Of a stretch of DNA of 64,000 bases, positions 10,530 to 22,592 are shown piece after piece. The position numbers and the translations under genes were made by a program. Origin of the DNA: Mycogone perniciosa (lineage: Eukaryota > Ascomycota > Sordariomycetes > Hypocreales > Hypocreaceae). Numbering within the stretch: the stretch's first letter is position 1; each line of letters starts with the position of its first letter. Below the pieces are notes generated by a model. That model was not told the origin of the DNA. It searched no databases and saw only the letters and a program-made list of their open reading frames with translations. The stretch spans positions 186,001 through 250,000 of the forward strand of contig JAOALB010000009.1 in assembly GCA_025331125.1 (NCBI GenBank), written 5' to 3'.

Positions 10530-11618
10530 TCAAGTCTCACAGTCTATCAGATCAGTTGGGGTCCAGGTCAACACCATCTGATTAAACTTCTCCAACTGCG
10601 CCGTATCAGTCGCCCAAGTCGTCAACAGCCTCACCACCGCCCACTGGTCACCAAACTTCTCCCAGACGTAGAACGAAAACTCCTGCTGTAGGACCTTGAC
10701 CAACGCCAGAGGCAGCACCGCAAACACCTGGTTTGTCTCCGTCTCCGCGTGGACAGAGTATCCCGCTCCGACGATGGACCGCGAGAGCTTCTCGGCGGCC
10801 ATGTTGCCTCTCCGCGCAAGGTCGAAATACAAGTCGTCGCGGAACAGCTCTGCGAACTGCACGCCCATGATACGTCCCTTGGCTAGGAGAGAGCCATGTT
10901 GCTTGACGAAGAACTCAAAGTCCTCAGCCAGCTGAGGGTGCTTCACAACGACAGCCTCGCCCAGCAGAGCGCCGTTCTTGGTTCCGCCAATCCAGAAGAT
11001 GTCGGTCAGATCCAGCATGTCTCGCAGAGTCATGTCGTTCATCCGTGACGTGAGAGCAGCTCCAATGCGAGCACCGTCAGCGAAGAGAAGCAGGCCCTTC
11101 TCCTCGCATAGCTGCTTGATGGCAGTCAACTCAGCCTTGGTGTAAATAGTGCCCACCTCGGTAGCGTTGGAGATGTACACAAGCCGCGGTTTCGCCATGT
11201 GCGGATAATGCCAGTTGTCGTCCAGGGCCTTGCAGATGGTCTCCGGGGTCAGCTTTCCGTTCTTCGGGGCAACATTGATGATCTTGTGTCCACTAGCCTC
11301 CACGGCTCCGGTCTCTCGAGTGACAATGTGGCCAGAGCTGGCGGCAATGACAGCCTCATGCGGGCGAAGACAGGCGGCAATGGAGATGGCATTGGCCGAA
11401 GTGCCGCTTGGAACGAAGAAGATGCCGACATCATCGCGACCAAGGTGTTGGCGGATCAGACGACGAGCCTCCTCGCTGTATGTGTCGTTTCCATAGCCCG
11501 TCTCCTGAGAATTGTTGCTGGCGAACAGGGCATTGAGCACCTGCGGATGGGCTCCTTCACTGTAGTCGTCCAAGAAGCTGTACTTGGCTTTGCCAGCAGA
11601 GATAGATGTGTCGGGCAT
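10530..11618 (-). CDS. low-specificity L-threonine aldolase (PLP, beta-eliminating lyase fold)
   Basis: Single exon, 362 residues from the ATG at 11618-11616; the frame is open further upstream but without another ATG. It cleaves threonine or allo-threonine to glycine and acetaldehyde. Seen: PSGTSANA at 70-77 (PLP phosphate site), FADGARIGAAL with Asp181 that pairs with the pyridine nitrogen, and the Schiff-base Lys214 in WIGGTKNG. The GGTKNG form resembles the bacterial-type subgroup rather than yeast Gly1, so this may be a second, non-Gly1 aldolase; that subgrouping is inference. Probably cytosolic: no targeting sequence. Confidence 0.9.
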   Translation of the reverse strand: MPDTSISAGKAKYSFLDDYSEGAHPQVLNALFASNNSQETGYGNDTYSEEARRLIRQHLGRDDVGIFFVPSGTSANAISIAACLRPHEAVIAASSGHIVTRETGAVEASGHKIINVAPKNGKLTPETICKALDDNWHYPHMAKPRLVYISNATEVGTIYTKAELTAIKQLCEEKGLLLFADGARIGAALTSRMNDMTLRDMLDLTDIFWIGGTKNGALLGEAVVVKHPQLAEDFEFFVKQHGSLLAKGRIMGVQFAELFRDDLYFDLARRGNMAAEKLSRSIVGAGYSVHAETETNQVFAVLPLALVKVLQQEFSFYVWEKFGDQWAVVRLLTTWATDTAQLEKFNQMVLTWTPTDLIDCET

Positions 11619-12826
11619 TGTGGAGGAATGAGTGTAAGAGAGGGTTTGTTCACCAACAGATACTTCGCAGGTAGTAAGTAGTTCACTTTTGGCTAGGAAA
11701 CAAGGACCGACCGGTCTAATAATAGGCGACAGCAACAACAACTACTCCTAGTAGTGGTACGAAAAAGATTACGTTCTGCGGGCATCATCGACTTTGTACG
11801 AGTATGCACTCCGTACTAATACGCAATAACCACAAAAAGATATCCATTAGCAAATCGTCCCAAGATACCCCGTACTATGCGAAGTACTACTACTACTATT
11901 ACAAAGATGCCGAAGCAGGCCGGCGGCTTAGCGATAAGACCATCCCGAGCTCGGACGCGGAGTCTGAGGCACGCAGCCGACCACGGAGAGAGTGAGCCGA
12001 AATAATACAACAAAAATAACACAATATTGATTAAAGAAGAACACATACGCGTGTACTTCGCAAAGCCCGTGGCTTCAACGAGGCTTTCTGCAGGTTAATT
12101 CAGGAATGGCAATATGATACGTAAGTAAAGGCCGTAGATGTCGTAATAGTAATCAAGAAATGATGGAATGCGGAAGTTGGGAAGAGTGAGACGCCGACAG
12201 GCCCCTCTCTTCAACAAAAATTGAACGGAGATATGAGTCTTATCGTATTATCAATTGCCCCGCGTTGGCATGAGTGGCTTGAAGTGATTAATACGCCGGG
12301 CGTCAGACTCGTCTCACCACCATTTTGATACTGCTCGGAAAGATCACGAGGTTGAACAAAGTTTATCCACTCGTGCTTCGTAGATGTTCGTCTACTCGTA
12401 CAGAAAGGAATCAAGTCGGTGTGTGTCACAGTGAAAACGAGAAAACCGATATTGAGAGCAGGAGAAGTGATAGCTGTTGTAAGAGAAACACCATCTTTGA
12501 TGCCAGAATCCCATCACTACTACCACCTTCCAATCCAAACACCTGTATTAGTCGGGCTTCTTAGCCAACTCCGACATCGATGGTTCCATAGTGCAGTGCA
12601 CCAAGACGCTCTCTTCAAATGCTTACTCCGTACTCGTAGCGGTCTGCATCCACTCAACAAGCAAGCGGTTTGAAGCGGCCTGACAATCGTCCCTGCTCGT
12701 GCTCCGTTTGCTAATGCATACTAATTCTCGGATCCTTCGCCCAAGACATGAATCAAAACCAAATAGGAACAGCTCGTTCCAAAAAGCCCCATTCCCCCCA
12801 TATCCATCATCTCAGATGGAAACAAG
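11619..12826. other. intergenic, no gene seen
   Basis: Promoter side of the threonine aldolase and 3' flank of the prenylcysteine oxidase. Contains a TAC-rich run near 11885 and palindrome copies at 11808 and 12624. Confidence 0.5.
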
Positions 12827-14716
12827 TCAAAGCTCGCCTGGCTCATCCTCATTCACCAACTCGAGTTTCACGTCATCAAGTCCAGACTGAGCGGCGCTCA
12901 TCGCTGCTGCTGCGGCGGCTGCTGCTGCTGACGATGATGGGACGTCATCCCTAGAAACGCCAGCCAAGTCATCAACAATCAGTCTCGCCACATTCATCCC
13001 CATCAGCGCGCTCGTCTCCATCGTCGATATGAAGCTCTCAATCCCAGACGTGTAATACAAACCACTGCCAATGATAGGGTCCTGGAACGTCACCCGCGGC
13101 AGCTCGATCGGATACGAGTAGAACCAGTGCGGATAATACCATGAGATGGGCTCTACGCCGCTTGACGCCTTTTCCTCAGTGACGAAAGTCTGCGGCACAT
13201 CCACCCCCAGAACACTCGACAAAAACTCAGGAGTGACGGCCGCGGGTGAGAATATCTTGTACACGTACTCCAGTTTCGATGTCTTGGGGTTGATCACCGT
13301 TCTGAGCGTGCTGATCGAATAAAACCCCGTTCTGCCCACACCCTCCGCACCTTGCTTGGGCTCCTCGCCCTCGGCGAGGGTAGTGTACACGCTGCTTGGG
13401 GCTTTGCTCCCTGGTGCAAGCTTGAAGAACTCAGGGTTCAGCAGGAATGGGGACGCGAAGAGCGTAACGTGCAATTTCATGTAGGGGATCTTTTCGATGT
13501 GGTGCTTGATGACGCCATCGCCAGCTTCAATGTTGCTAAACTGCCAAGGCGACGCGATGATCACGTCGTCAAACTCTGCCGGGAACGTCTCCGATGAAGA
13601 TAAATCCGAGCTCTTTGTCGAGACAAGATATTTTGGTGGCGAGCCTGGCGTATCCTCTGTCGCGAAAGAGAGGGATGTCACCGAGGTGTTCTGGTACAGA
13701 GCAGCACCACTCTGCTTCACCATCTTCTCAAAGATCTGCCAGTTTCCACCCTCCACTGAGATGGCCCCATCGGTAGCAAAGGAAACCTTGGTCACAGCTT
13801 AGTACTACAGTCAATTGGGAAGATCTGACAGGCATACTCACCATAGCTTCCAGTCCATGGATATATGCCAGATTTGCGGCATAGTTGACTCTCGTGGCAG
13901 CCTGGATTATATCCCGGGAGAATCTCTCATCAATCTGCCCGACAGTCAGTTCTACCGTTATCACAATCAAATAGATTAACCATGGTCATATGGCTCTCTT
14001 ACCTTGGATGCTGCAAGGAACTGCTCTCCCGTTACCGACGTAACGTTCACCAGCTCCAACTCATACACCCTCTCTGTGAGTGACCTAAACGGGAAATACG
14101 GACTCTCGTACAGCTTCAAAAAGGAGCCCACAACCGACTGCACCAACTTGACTGCTCGATAGGGGGACGTGCCATACTTCCACCACAGTTTGCCCGCCTC
14201 CCACCACCACGAAGTGCCCTCCGTTGACTCGAACACGAATTCCTCTCCGTTCCAGATGGCTGTGACGTCGCCCTTGTCCGAAAGGACCAGAGTGCCTAGG
14301 GGTAGGTCGAACGTCTTTGTGGCGTTGTAGAGGATATGATTGATGGTCACGAAGATGGATGCCCCGAGCTCAATGGGTTGCAGAGGATCGTCAAACGCGT
14401 TCACCGTCATGGTTCTTCCGCCTATGCGTCCCGTCTTCTCAAAGATTGTGATGTTGACGGCGACATTCTCCTCATTGGCAAACTGTTGCAAGTGATATGC
14501 CGCCGAGGATCCGGCAGCTCCGGCTCCTGAGAGGGAGGGTGTTAGCCATCGATTTTCACCTCACCTCGTCTCATCCCACATCATAGAAAGAAAAAGAGCA
14601 TACTCACCGATAATCGCGATATTTCTGACGCTCTTTGAGCCTGCCTCACGGCCTAATGCCTGCCCAGCGAGTATTGCGAGCCACGCCGCCCAAGCCGAGC
14701 CTGACTGTAGCCGCAT
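12827..14716 (-). CDS. prenylcysteine oxidase/lyase (FAD-dependent)
   Basis: Four exons on the minus strand: 14716-14608, 14526-14003, 13934-13842 and 13786-12827; introns of 81, 68 and 55 nt, the last with a TACTAAG branch site; 561 residues. A signal peptide (residues 1-20) is followed by the FAD-binding GAGAAG motif at about 37-42 and by FEKTGRIGGRT, the second strand-loop of the Rossmann fold. The middle and C-terminal parts match the prenylcysteine lyase domain. The enzyme frees isoprenoid aldehyde and cysteine from farnesyl- or geranylgeranyl-cysteine made when prenylated proteins are degraded, in lysosome/vacuole or secretory compartments. Odd point: a Ser/Ala stretch with nine Ala in a row near the C-terminus, followed by an acidic tail, which looks like local codon expansion. 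Confidence 0.9.
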
Positions 14717-15510
14717 CTTCAGAACGAGCAGCTCGATTAGCAGAGGATCGGTTGACTCTAATAAAAGGAAGATTAATAAATAATATATCAGATTGCACGC
14801 TTCCCCTCTATTTTTATTATTCGGAAAGAAGAGGATATGAAGATATGAATGGTGAAAGAAGCTCGTGCCGCACTGATATTCCAACAGCCACCGCCACTAC
14901 CAACAGCCTTCATGAGGCGCATCACGTAATTTTATACGAGTACGGAGTACTCCGTACAAGTACTGATTGATTATTGCTTGGCATAATTATAATACAAAGA
15001 CAGTTATGTATACACCTTATCAAGACTACCTATTCTGTTATGCATCTCCTCTCTACTCGTACCTTGCCTTATACTAGGCGGTAGTGGGATGGAACAGGCG
15101 AAAAAACACCATAGCAGATTCTTCACATCATCTACTATTCCATATCCAACTTCAGATCAATCAAACGGCAACGAAAGTGGTACATATGTTATTAAATCGG
15201 TTTATCGAGTCATATCGCGTGACAAGGTTCACAAAACTAACCGTTCGCCTCAGTGAATAATAAAGCTAAGCCTTCAACGCCTAGCTAGATGCAAAGTATA
15301 ACAATCCTGACCAATCCAACAACTAGGCCTTCAACAATGACCCATCCGACCCATTTTGTCCGCAAATGACTTACAAGCGCCGACGGCGCGCCCGCACGAT
15401 GCATAATTCCACAAATTGGAAGCCTGGAGTTAATTGATGTTCCACAATGAATAGCGATGGCGTTCTGATAACAACAAGAGGGGAGAAGTCGAAAGTTCAC
15501 TGTATGAACA
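14717..15510. other. region between frq 3' end and prenylcysteine oxidase promoter
   Basis: Holds an 18-bp perfect palindrome at 14940-14957 and short AT-rich tracts. In Neurospora an antisense transcript (qrf) starts downstream of frq; here I see no decisive promoter signal for one. Confidence 0.4.
14940..14957. repeat. 18-bp perfect palindrome of the TACGGAGTAC family
   Basis: gtacggagtactccgtac reads the same on both strands. It joins two copies of the short motif found repeatedly in the non-coding DNA of this window. Confidence 0.95.
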
Positions 15511-18500
15511 TTAACCACTGTCCTCACCGCTGCTATTGTAACCACTCGCGACACCACCAGCAGTGGCAACGGAGCTTTCGCCAGTTTGTTGCATGGCCTT
15601 GTCCTCGCTAGCACTGTTGCTTCTCTCTCGAACCGTCCCTGCAGCTGCCTCAGTGCTACAGCTTGTTCGACGCGGGTTCCCGGGCCGTATGTCGATCGAG
15701 GCATCACCGCCACCCACCTGCTCTTCATACATTCGCGTATTGTCAAGTTCATCGGGATCCTCACCATCCTCATCACCACTGCTCAAATCTACCCCATCAG
15801 GATAGTCATCAGATGGATGGGGGTTGGCTCGGCGGCTCATGAATTCCTCCTCCGAACGAAGCTCATCGTCACCGTCCGATCCAGTTCCGTACTCAGACCA
15901 CGAGTCTGGGCTGAAAGGAGGGAAGAAGATGGCCGGGGGAGGGAGTGGCACTGGCGCCAGGCGCTTGATGCGACCTGACACATACTCAATCTCGAGACCG
16001 GGCGAATCGTCCTGCAACGACCGTTGGGAAACGACCGGGTGCGGCGACGATGTCGACATTGTAGACAATCGGTTGATAATAGTGTCAGTTATCTCCTCCG
16101 ATTCATGTTGAGTTTTCGTTGCATGATCCATCACAGCATCGTTCTTGGAGCGCCTCGTCGTGACAACCACCATAAAATGATCGTCAGGCAACACACCACC
16201 AAGCCCGCATGGCTCCAGAGGATGGGCCTCGATAAACTGTTGCGCATTGCTCCAGGGAAACTCCAAGTTTAAGTCGGCCGAATCCTCACCCGAGTCCGCT
16301 ACGAACTCCGGTGTTTTCGTTACACCGTCAATCTCCATTTTTGAGTCGAAACCAATACCAAGATTCACTTCACTGAGCGGTAGACGGGTGAGGGAAGAGC
16401 CGGATTCAGATCGGAATGGCAAAGGACGAGAGGGCAAAGTATGAGCGGACTGCGGGTCCGCCCGATCCTGGCCACTTGACAGGAGGTATGTCGCCGGTGA
16501 CACATCGCCGGGATCACCAGACAAATCGGTACAAAATGGTGCACCGCTATAATAGATAATGGCTCCATCATGGCGGCGTTTGCGACGATTCGAGACGCCC
16601 GAACCACTCTGGCCCCATCGCGAGTCACCATTACTATCCTCGAGAGGATCCAACGAGGATAAAGTATCATCCTCCATTGACGATTGCTCGTTGTTCGAAT
16701 CCCGTTTTACAAAGAGAGGCTTATAGTGGAAGCTTTCTGATGGCCCCGAGGCCTGTGGCCCAAACTTGGATACAATTTTCCCTGAGCCCCCAGTCTCGCC
16801 TGTCGAGCGACCAGTCTTGTACTTCTTGCGTTGTCCTTCCTTGGTGGTGTTCTCTGTGTCATCCGTCTCTGGACTCCGCTGTGAATTGTTACCCGAGCTA
16901 TCGCTACTGAACTTGGTACCCTCACTACCGCCCCGCCATCGTATCTTGCGACCATCGGGCGAAAGCTGGAATTTGGCGCTGAAATCAGCAACAGCTGTCC
17001 GGACGAAATCTGGAGTAACATTTATGATGTGCAACTGAGCCATGTTGCAGAGCAGATTCAGATACACCCATCCCTCAGCATCGGGACGAATACCATCAGA
17101 CGAGTGTGTGGGTGATGCAGCGAGCAGTTCAGGGGGAACAAGACCCAAATGCCTGATGTATTCCATATTTTCAGAGGGAATCTGCACACGATCAGGATCG
17201 AGGTCTCTGGGTCGAGTTGGGCGTTGGTTTGGTGTTGAAATCGTAGGTGGTGATGTATTCGTGCCTGTGCCTGTACCTGTGCCACTACCATTGCCATTCT
17301 CACCTGACTCAGTCTGATCACCATTGAAGTTAGATGTTGACCCCATGTCTTGCGATTTGCTCTTTTTCCCTGCATGTCCTGACTGCTGTTCAGGAAGAAT
17401 CCGAGCTTCCCGCGGTCCTAGCTCAGCTGGCATGTTTGACGGCTGAAGCGAGGCCTGTTGTGGAGATGGAACTTCTGGAATCGCAGGTACCGGCGGTCGG
17501 ACTGCCTGATTGCGGCGAGCATGACGGCCCGAAAGCTTGCCTGTGAATATTTGCTCAAGACGTCTGACAACAAGCTTCTTCTTGTCCTTCTCTGTCAATG
17601 CCATATGTCGTGGGTACAACCCCTCAGGGATATCGCGCAAGTAGTTCTCGACCTTTTGGTCGGACAATTTCGATCGAGAACCAGCGGATGGTCGGTTTAG
17701 GGATGTTCCACATGAATTAGCGCCAATTGACATTGATGCATAAGCCGAATCAACTGGCCTGACGTTGCCAGAGCCCGAGGATGACGATGCATGCTTGGAC
17801 ATGGACCCAGATGCCGAATACATGTGATCTCGATTCACATGTCTTGAAGATTTTGATTTTTTGTGCTGCGATGAAGAGGTCTCCGGTGAGTCCCCAAGAT
17901 TCGCAGTAAAATCTCGAAGGGTTGCCTCCAACTCTCGCCTCTTTCTCTTTGGTAACCCATGGATCTTGATCTCAAACAACTTGTCTTTCTGCAGGGTGTC
18001 GGGACCCCGCTGCTTGTACCGTTTCAATTCTTCCTTCAGCTTCTGAATCTCGATAGTAAGATCATCAATCACGCTCCTGTAGTCATCAGCGCTACTACTT
18101 TGTGCGACTGTGTGTTGCGGCGGGGCCATTCGCTGATATGCGTCTTGCGACGAGTCAGATGACCTTTGAAAGAACGGGGGATCAACTAGACATGTGTCAA
18201 TGGATCAGATGTCAAGACGTTCACACAAAGTCTAAATGTACCGTCCATGGCATTGCTATCAAAGGTAGCAGCCGTTGGGTTCTCGTTGGACTGATCGAAC
18301 CATATCTTCGCGTCGCTTTGACCTGTTTTATGGCTTTCGCCTGATGAATCTCGGCGGAGGGAGGATTCTGTATTGCTCTGATTCGGGGGGGCAGAACCGT
18401 GGCTTGCTCGTAGAGAGGCATCGCGAGCATTACGAGCTGGTCGGTGATGTTGCAGCGTCACCGAGCTCTCTGCGGAGATTCGTCGAGGGGACTGTGTCTC

Positions 18501-18527
18501 GCGAGACTTGGGATTTATCGGTGGCAT
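15511..18527 (-). CDS. frq: FREQUENCY circadian clock protein
   Basis: Two exons: 18527-18242 and 18185-15511, with a 56-nt intron that splits codon 96; 986 residues, close to Neurospora FRQ (989). It is the negative element of the fungal clock: FRQ binds FRH and casein kinase 1, inhibits the White Collar Complex and is progressively phosphorylated. Seen: conserved N-terminal Ser-rich part, coiled coil at about 131-154 (IDDLTIEIQKLKEELKRYKQ), the LTEKDKKKLVVRRLEQIF block near 287, a Gly-Thr repeat near 395-404, the hallmark EGWVYLNLLCNMAQLHIINV block at 466 onward followed by SPDGRKIRWRGG, acidic/Ser-rich PEST-like stretches and a C-terminal tail. Met94 (in NAMD) just before the intron and Met115 are candidate starts for a shorter form, as in Neurospora where two isoforms depend on temperature-sensitive splicing. 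Confidence 0.97.
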
Positions 18528-21500
18528 TGTGTGACCATGTAAGGTTATGACAACAAGTGGCCAGTTCCTGGAGGGTCTATTAATGCATCGTTTTCAAATC
18601 CCCAGGCCAACTGCTGGTGGTGTCCAGGATTTGTATAGGCAGCCCAAGGGTCTAAGCAAGTGACGACGATTGACGTAGGCAGGAAGGGTACGGCGGGACG
18701 CCTCGCCTATCCCATATGCTTCCTAGAGGCATAATGAGCTGTCAGTTCTGTGCAGTTGTTTGGTTTTACGAAGAAGTCTGAGCTCAGGGATTTGCAATCC
18801 CGGGGGTGGCATGTCATTGGGCCGAGGGCTCATCGGCGATCGATCGATCGAGCGCTTTGAGATAGGTACACAACAAAACTGGGCTCTTACCTCACAAGAA
18901 TCAAAAGCGGATCTCACGCAGCCGTTGAATCTGTCCAAAAGAGAAGAGCAATTTCAATCTCAGGGATTGGATGGCGGTTTGGGGCGGTTAAAATTGCCTT
19001 GGGACGTCCGTCTTGTGGTCGAAACTGGCGCGGGGATGAGGAATGAAGTGTGAACGATGCAGCAAATATCAGGCCTTCCAGAGTCTTCCAAGAAACTGCT
19101 CCCCGCTGAACACTGTGACCCAGCGCTGGATCGCAATGCTATGCCTCCTCGGCCGTTAAGCTGAGTGTTTGGTCGCAGTTCAACAGAGCCTTCAGCCTTT
19201 GGTGGCGCGATTCCGCAAGCCGAATCTTCCTGGAGCTAGATAGAATTGTCGCGGAAATGCAGCGTCAAAGTGTGCGTCGCAAACGGTCCGTCTGCTCTCA
19301 CAGTGTCGCAGAGAGGTGTGAATAGAAAGGAAGGATGGCGAATTGCGAGAGGACCGCGGGCTTGGGGGAGGGAGTAGTATAATAGTGGTGTGTCCTGCAG
19401 GACAGCGAGTTCTGCGAATTGCAAATGAAGGCGATCGCCACCCAGTGCGCACGCTTGTTGGCGTGTATTTAGGGAGAAGGTCGGGTGTGGGCGTGACAGC
19501 CGTGTTAGAAGGGAGGATGGACGAGAATGTGAATATGCAGTGTAACTACTACCACGAAGGTCTCACCGACGACAGTGATGGCATCGTAAGAGAAGAGGGA
19601 AAATGAAAATTCGGCCGTAACATCGCCCAGGGGTATACTCCATACCAATGGCGATGAAAAAAGTCAATAGCGAGGAGAGTACGTGATGTACCTGTGCTGG
19701 TGGATTCGGCGCCCCAAAGGCGATGGCGAGGTACAGAGGCACATGGCTGATCCAACGATGAGGCCTCGATTTTCACGATATGTCTAGGGTGCAGAGATCG
19801 GGCACATTGCAGAACCATCAACGCAATCAGGGTCTCAGTAGCGACCTAGCGCTGTCTTATCCCCACCCTGCGGGGTCGTATTAGGGAGGATCAGGCGTCT
19901 CTGATTGGTAGTGCTGTGGAAGGTAAGCGAAGCACTTGGCGGTCGAGTTACAAACCTCATGTATATTACTTCAAGTTCATATGTACTTCGTAGTATTAGA
20001 TTACCTATATATTATTATAGAAATCTCCCTGGAAAGCCTCATGCTGCCTAGTAGTTCTACAAGCTCCACCATACGAGCCAGAAAGATGCGGCCGACGCTG
20101 TCGTGTATTCGTAACACGAGAAATTGTCTCACATACGGAGTACAGAACAGATACACACTACATATACGGAGTACATGCAAGTGCGCAGGTTCTTCTTTGC
20201 GTTCCAGTTCCAGGTTTCAGCACCGTTTCCTGAACAAGAAAAAAGGGCGCCGGCAAGCTTCCTTTTTGTATTTCGTTCAGCGGCTATAAAAGCCAGCATA
20301 ATAGCCAAACCAATAAACCATCACGCGCCCAGGCCGTTCTATTAACCTGTGCCACCTGATGAGAGTTTGCTGCTTATTAAATACACACCACACGCTTGGA
20401 GATTGCTTTGCCTCGCCGGCTGCGGGGCCGCATTTCTGGTGGGTGCAGTCTTGTCGATCTAGTTTTTGGGCTGTCATCGAGACAAAACGTTTTCTTCGCC
20501 CAGGGTCGAGCCTCGGATATTACTTCTCCCGAGAAACCTCGCAATCTAAAGCAAACCAAGCGAAATCCTGGAGCAAACTCCGCCTTGCCTGGCCAACCAG
20601 CTCTCTCCTTTCAAAAAACGGTAGCAGTTAATGCGTACAAATTACTCTGGAGTACTCTCGCTGTGCACTCTATGTAAGTTCAAAAAAAAAAAACCTATGA
20701 TTGTCAGGGGTGATCCTTATACGAACTGGTCGCATCACAACGATGACGTCTCAGTACCAAACAAAGATTACGGTCATGAGTCTAGGCCCATGCCTAGCCA
20801 TGGGGTCACACTAGGAGGACTGGCCGACTGACCCTAAGCCGCGTTTGGAGAGGAGGTTTCCTCAAGTTTCGATGATACTTCCACGTACGTGTTTAGTACT
20901 AGGGGTATGATATCATTTTGATCCCTTCAACTCCCGGAGAATTTTCTCAAGAAGGGATGATCTTATTCCTGGGAGACGTCAAGGCTCGAAGAGGGAGTGC
21001 CGAGACATTACGGTCCATTCGAGACGGTGGAAATGAAGCATCAACGCACGCCATGTCAGGCTAACCTAAGTGTACACACAAAGCATTGTACTTCGAAAGC
21101 AACTGTGGAAATATCCCAACGAAAAATAAGGCACTTTCCATTTTGTTAATGAAAACCTCCCGTTCATCTCAGCTTTGCCAAATTTCCCCTCGGTGACGTA
21201 TGACAACATCCAGTGTGAAGTATTGCATCCATACTATATACTTTGCGTTTGGTATGTTGTCCTTCAATCACGTGATGCCCGGCTACTATGTATATTTACG
21301 GCCCACCCTCGGGCCGGTACGGTGCCATCCGCCAAACCTTCGGCAGACATGCCATCAACAAAGAGAAATCCCCTTGAAAGCAGCTCCTAGATTATTCCCA
21401 GGAGGGTCGATGGGTTACGGTTACGGCACATCCCTTTGAGCGCGATATGACACCAGCGTGGTCACTTACAGGGATTGTGACCGAAGGAAAGCCTCAAGAG

Positions 21501-22592
21501 TAAGGATACTTCGAAGATCATCCCTTAATGTTGAACACTACTCCGTGCGAAACGCAGTCAAGCGGGGATCGCAAAAATATCCATCACGGACAACTCTCTC
21601 ATTCCCATGAATAATTCTCATCCAAGATAACATTCTTCGTTCTGGATAGCTCTTATGACCACAGATAATTCTAGCCAGTTCTGATTACGCAATAATGCAA
21701 CAGCAAGCAAGTCTCAATACAGAGGAATAATCAACTACTAGACTTCTTGTTCTATTGGCCGCGATCTATGTGGTAAGGCTCGATAAGCCCACCACGATCT
21801 CAAGGAGCCGCATCTATGGCTTGGATCTTCCAGATCGCTGTACAGCGCTGTAGACTGTGGGCCTCAGGCGTGAAGAACAATCCCCATCACTCCACCTTGG
21901 CCCACTAAAGAGAACCAGATACCAAGGAAATGGCTCCGGTCGGACGAGACCCGGCATTCGCCTCGGCCTACGAGCTAGGGAGGACCTCCCTTGCCGATAT
22001 CTGGGAGACAACGCTACAGAAAATGCCACCCATCTGAACTGTTACTGCGTTGCTGTCACACCGCCTTGGTAGTGTCTATTACTACTATGAGCCTTGAATA
22101 TTGGTCTTCTTCTTTGTTAAGCAGTACGGAGTAGATTCCGCTTGCCGTGACTACCCAACCATACAAACAGTGCTACGACTACAACTTCATCTCCATAAAC
22201 GACTTCATACGGATATTTGCACGATGTGGTAGATGCAGGGAAGCATACAAATGTCCTAGTTCCTATGCTGGTTGAATTAGCATGACTGCCAATTATTCGC
22301 GGCAATAAGTACTATCATGAGTCTGACTGTGGAGGGCTCACACTTATTATCATCGGAAGTAGGTTTATGATTGATGGATCTGAACAATATAGAATCGCAC
22401 GAATCGCACCAAGGTAAGAAACCTGAGTCAAATGGTAAAAATATAATATTCTTATGCGTTCTCTTCTGTATCCCACTCATCATGCACCTTTTTGATCCAT
22501 ACCCATCTAATCTATCACCGTATTTCGCCTTGACCTAGCTCCCATGCTATCTTGTAAAACCTCAACAACGCCACTCACATTCATCAACCTGT
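18528..22592. other. 4-kb gene-free region upstream of frq
   Basis: No supported coding gene on either strand. The part nearest frq holds three tandem GATC units (18838-18849). Further up are two TACGGAGTAC copies (20134, 20165), one at 22125, a TATAAA at about 20284, and an A12 run near 20682. The iPGM 3' UTR occupies the right end. The length fits a long frq promoter plus leader, as known in Neurospora. Confidence 0.5.
18838..18851. promoter_or_regulatory. candidate White Collar light-response element upstream of frq
   Basis: GATCGATCGATCGA, three overlapping GATCGA units, 311-324 bp upstream of the frq ATG. GATCGA-type cores are known WCC binding sites in Neurospora; placement upstream of frq makes that role likely here, but binding is inferred. 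Confidence 0.5.

Noticed and set aside
15203..15219. CGATA direct repeats downstream of frq as a light element for an antisense qrf promoter
   Set aside because: Does not match the known consensus well and there is no other sign of a promoter.
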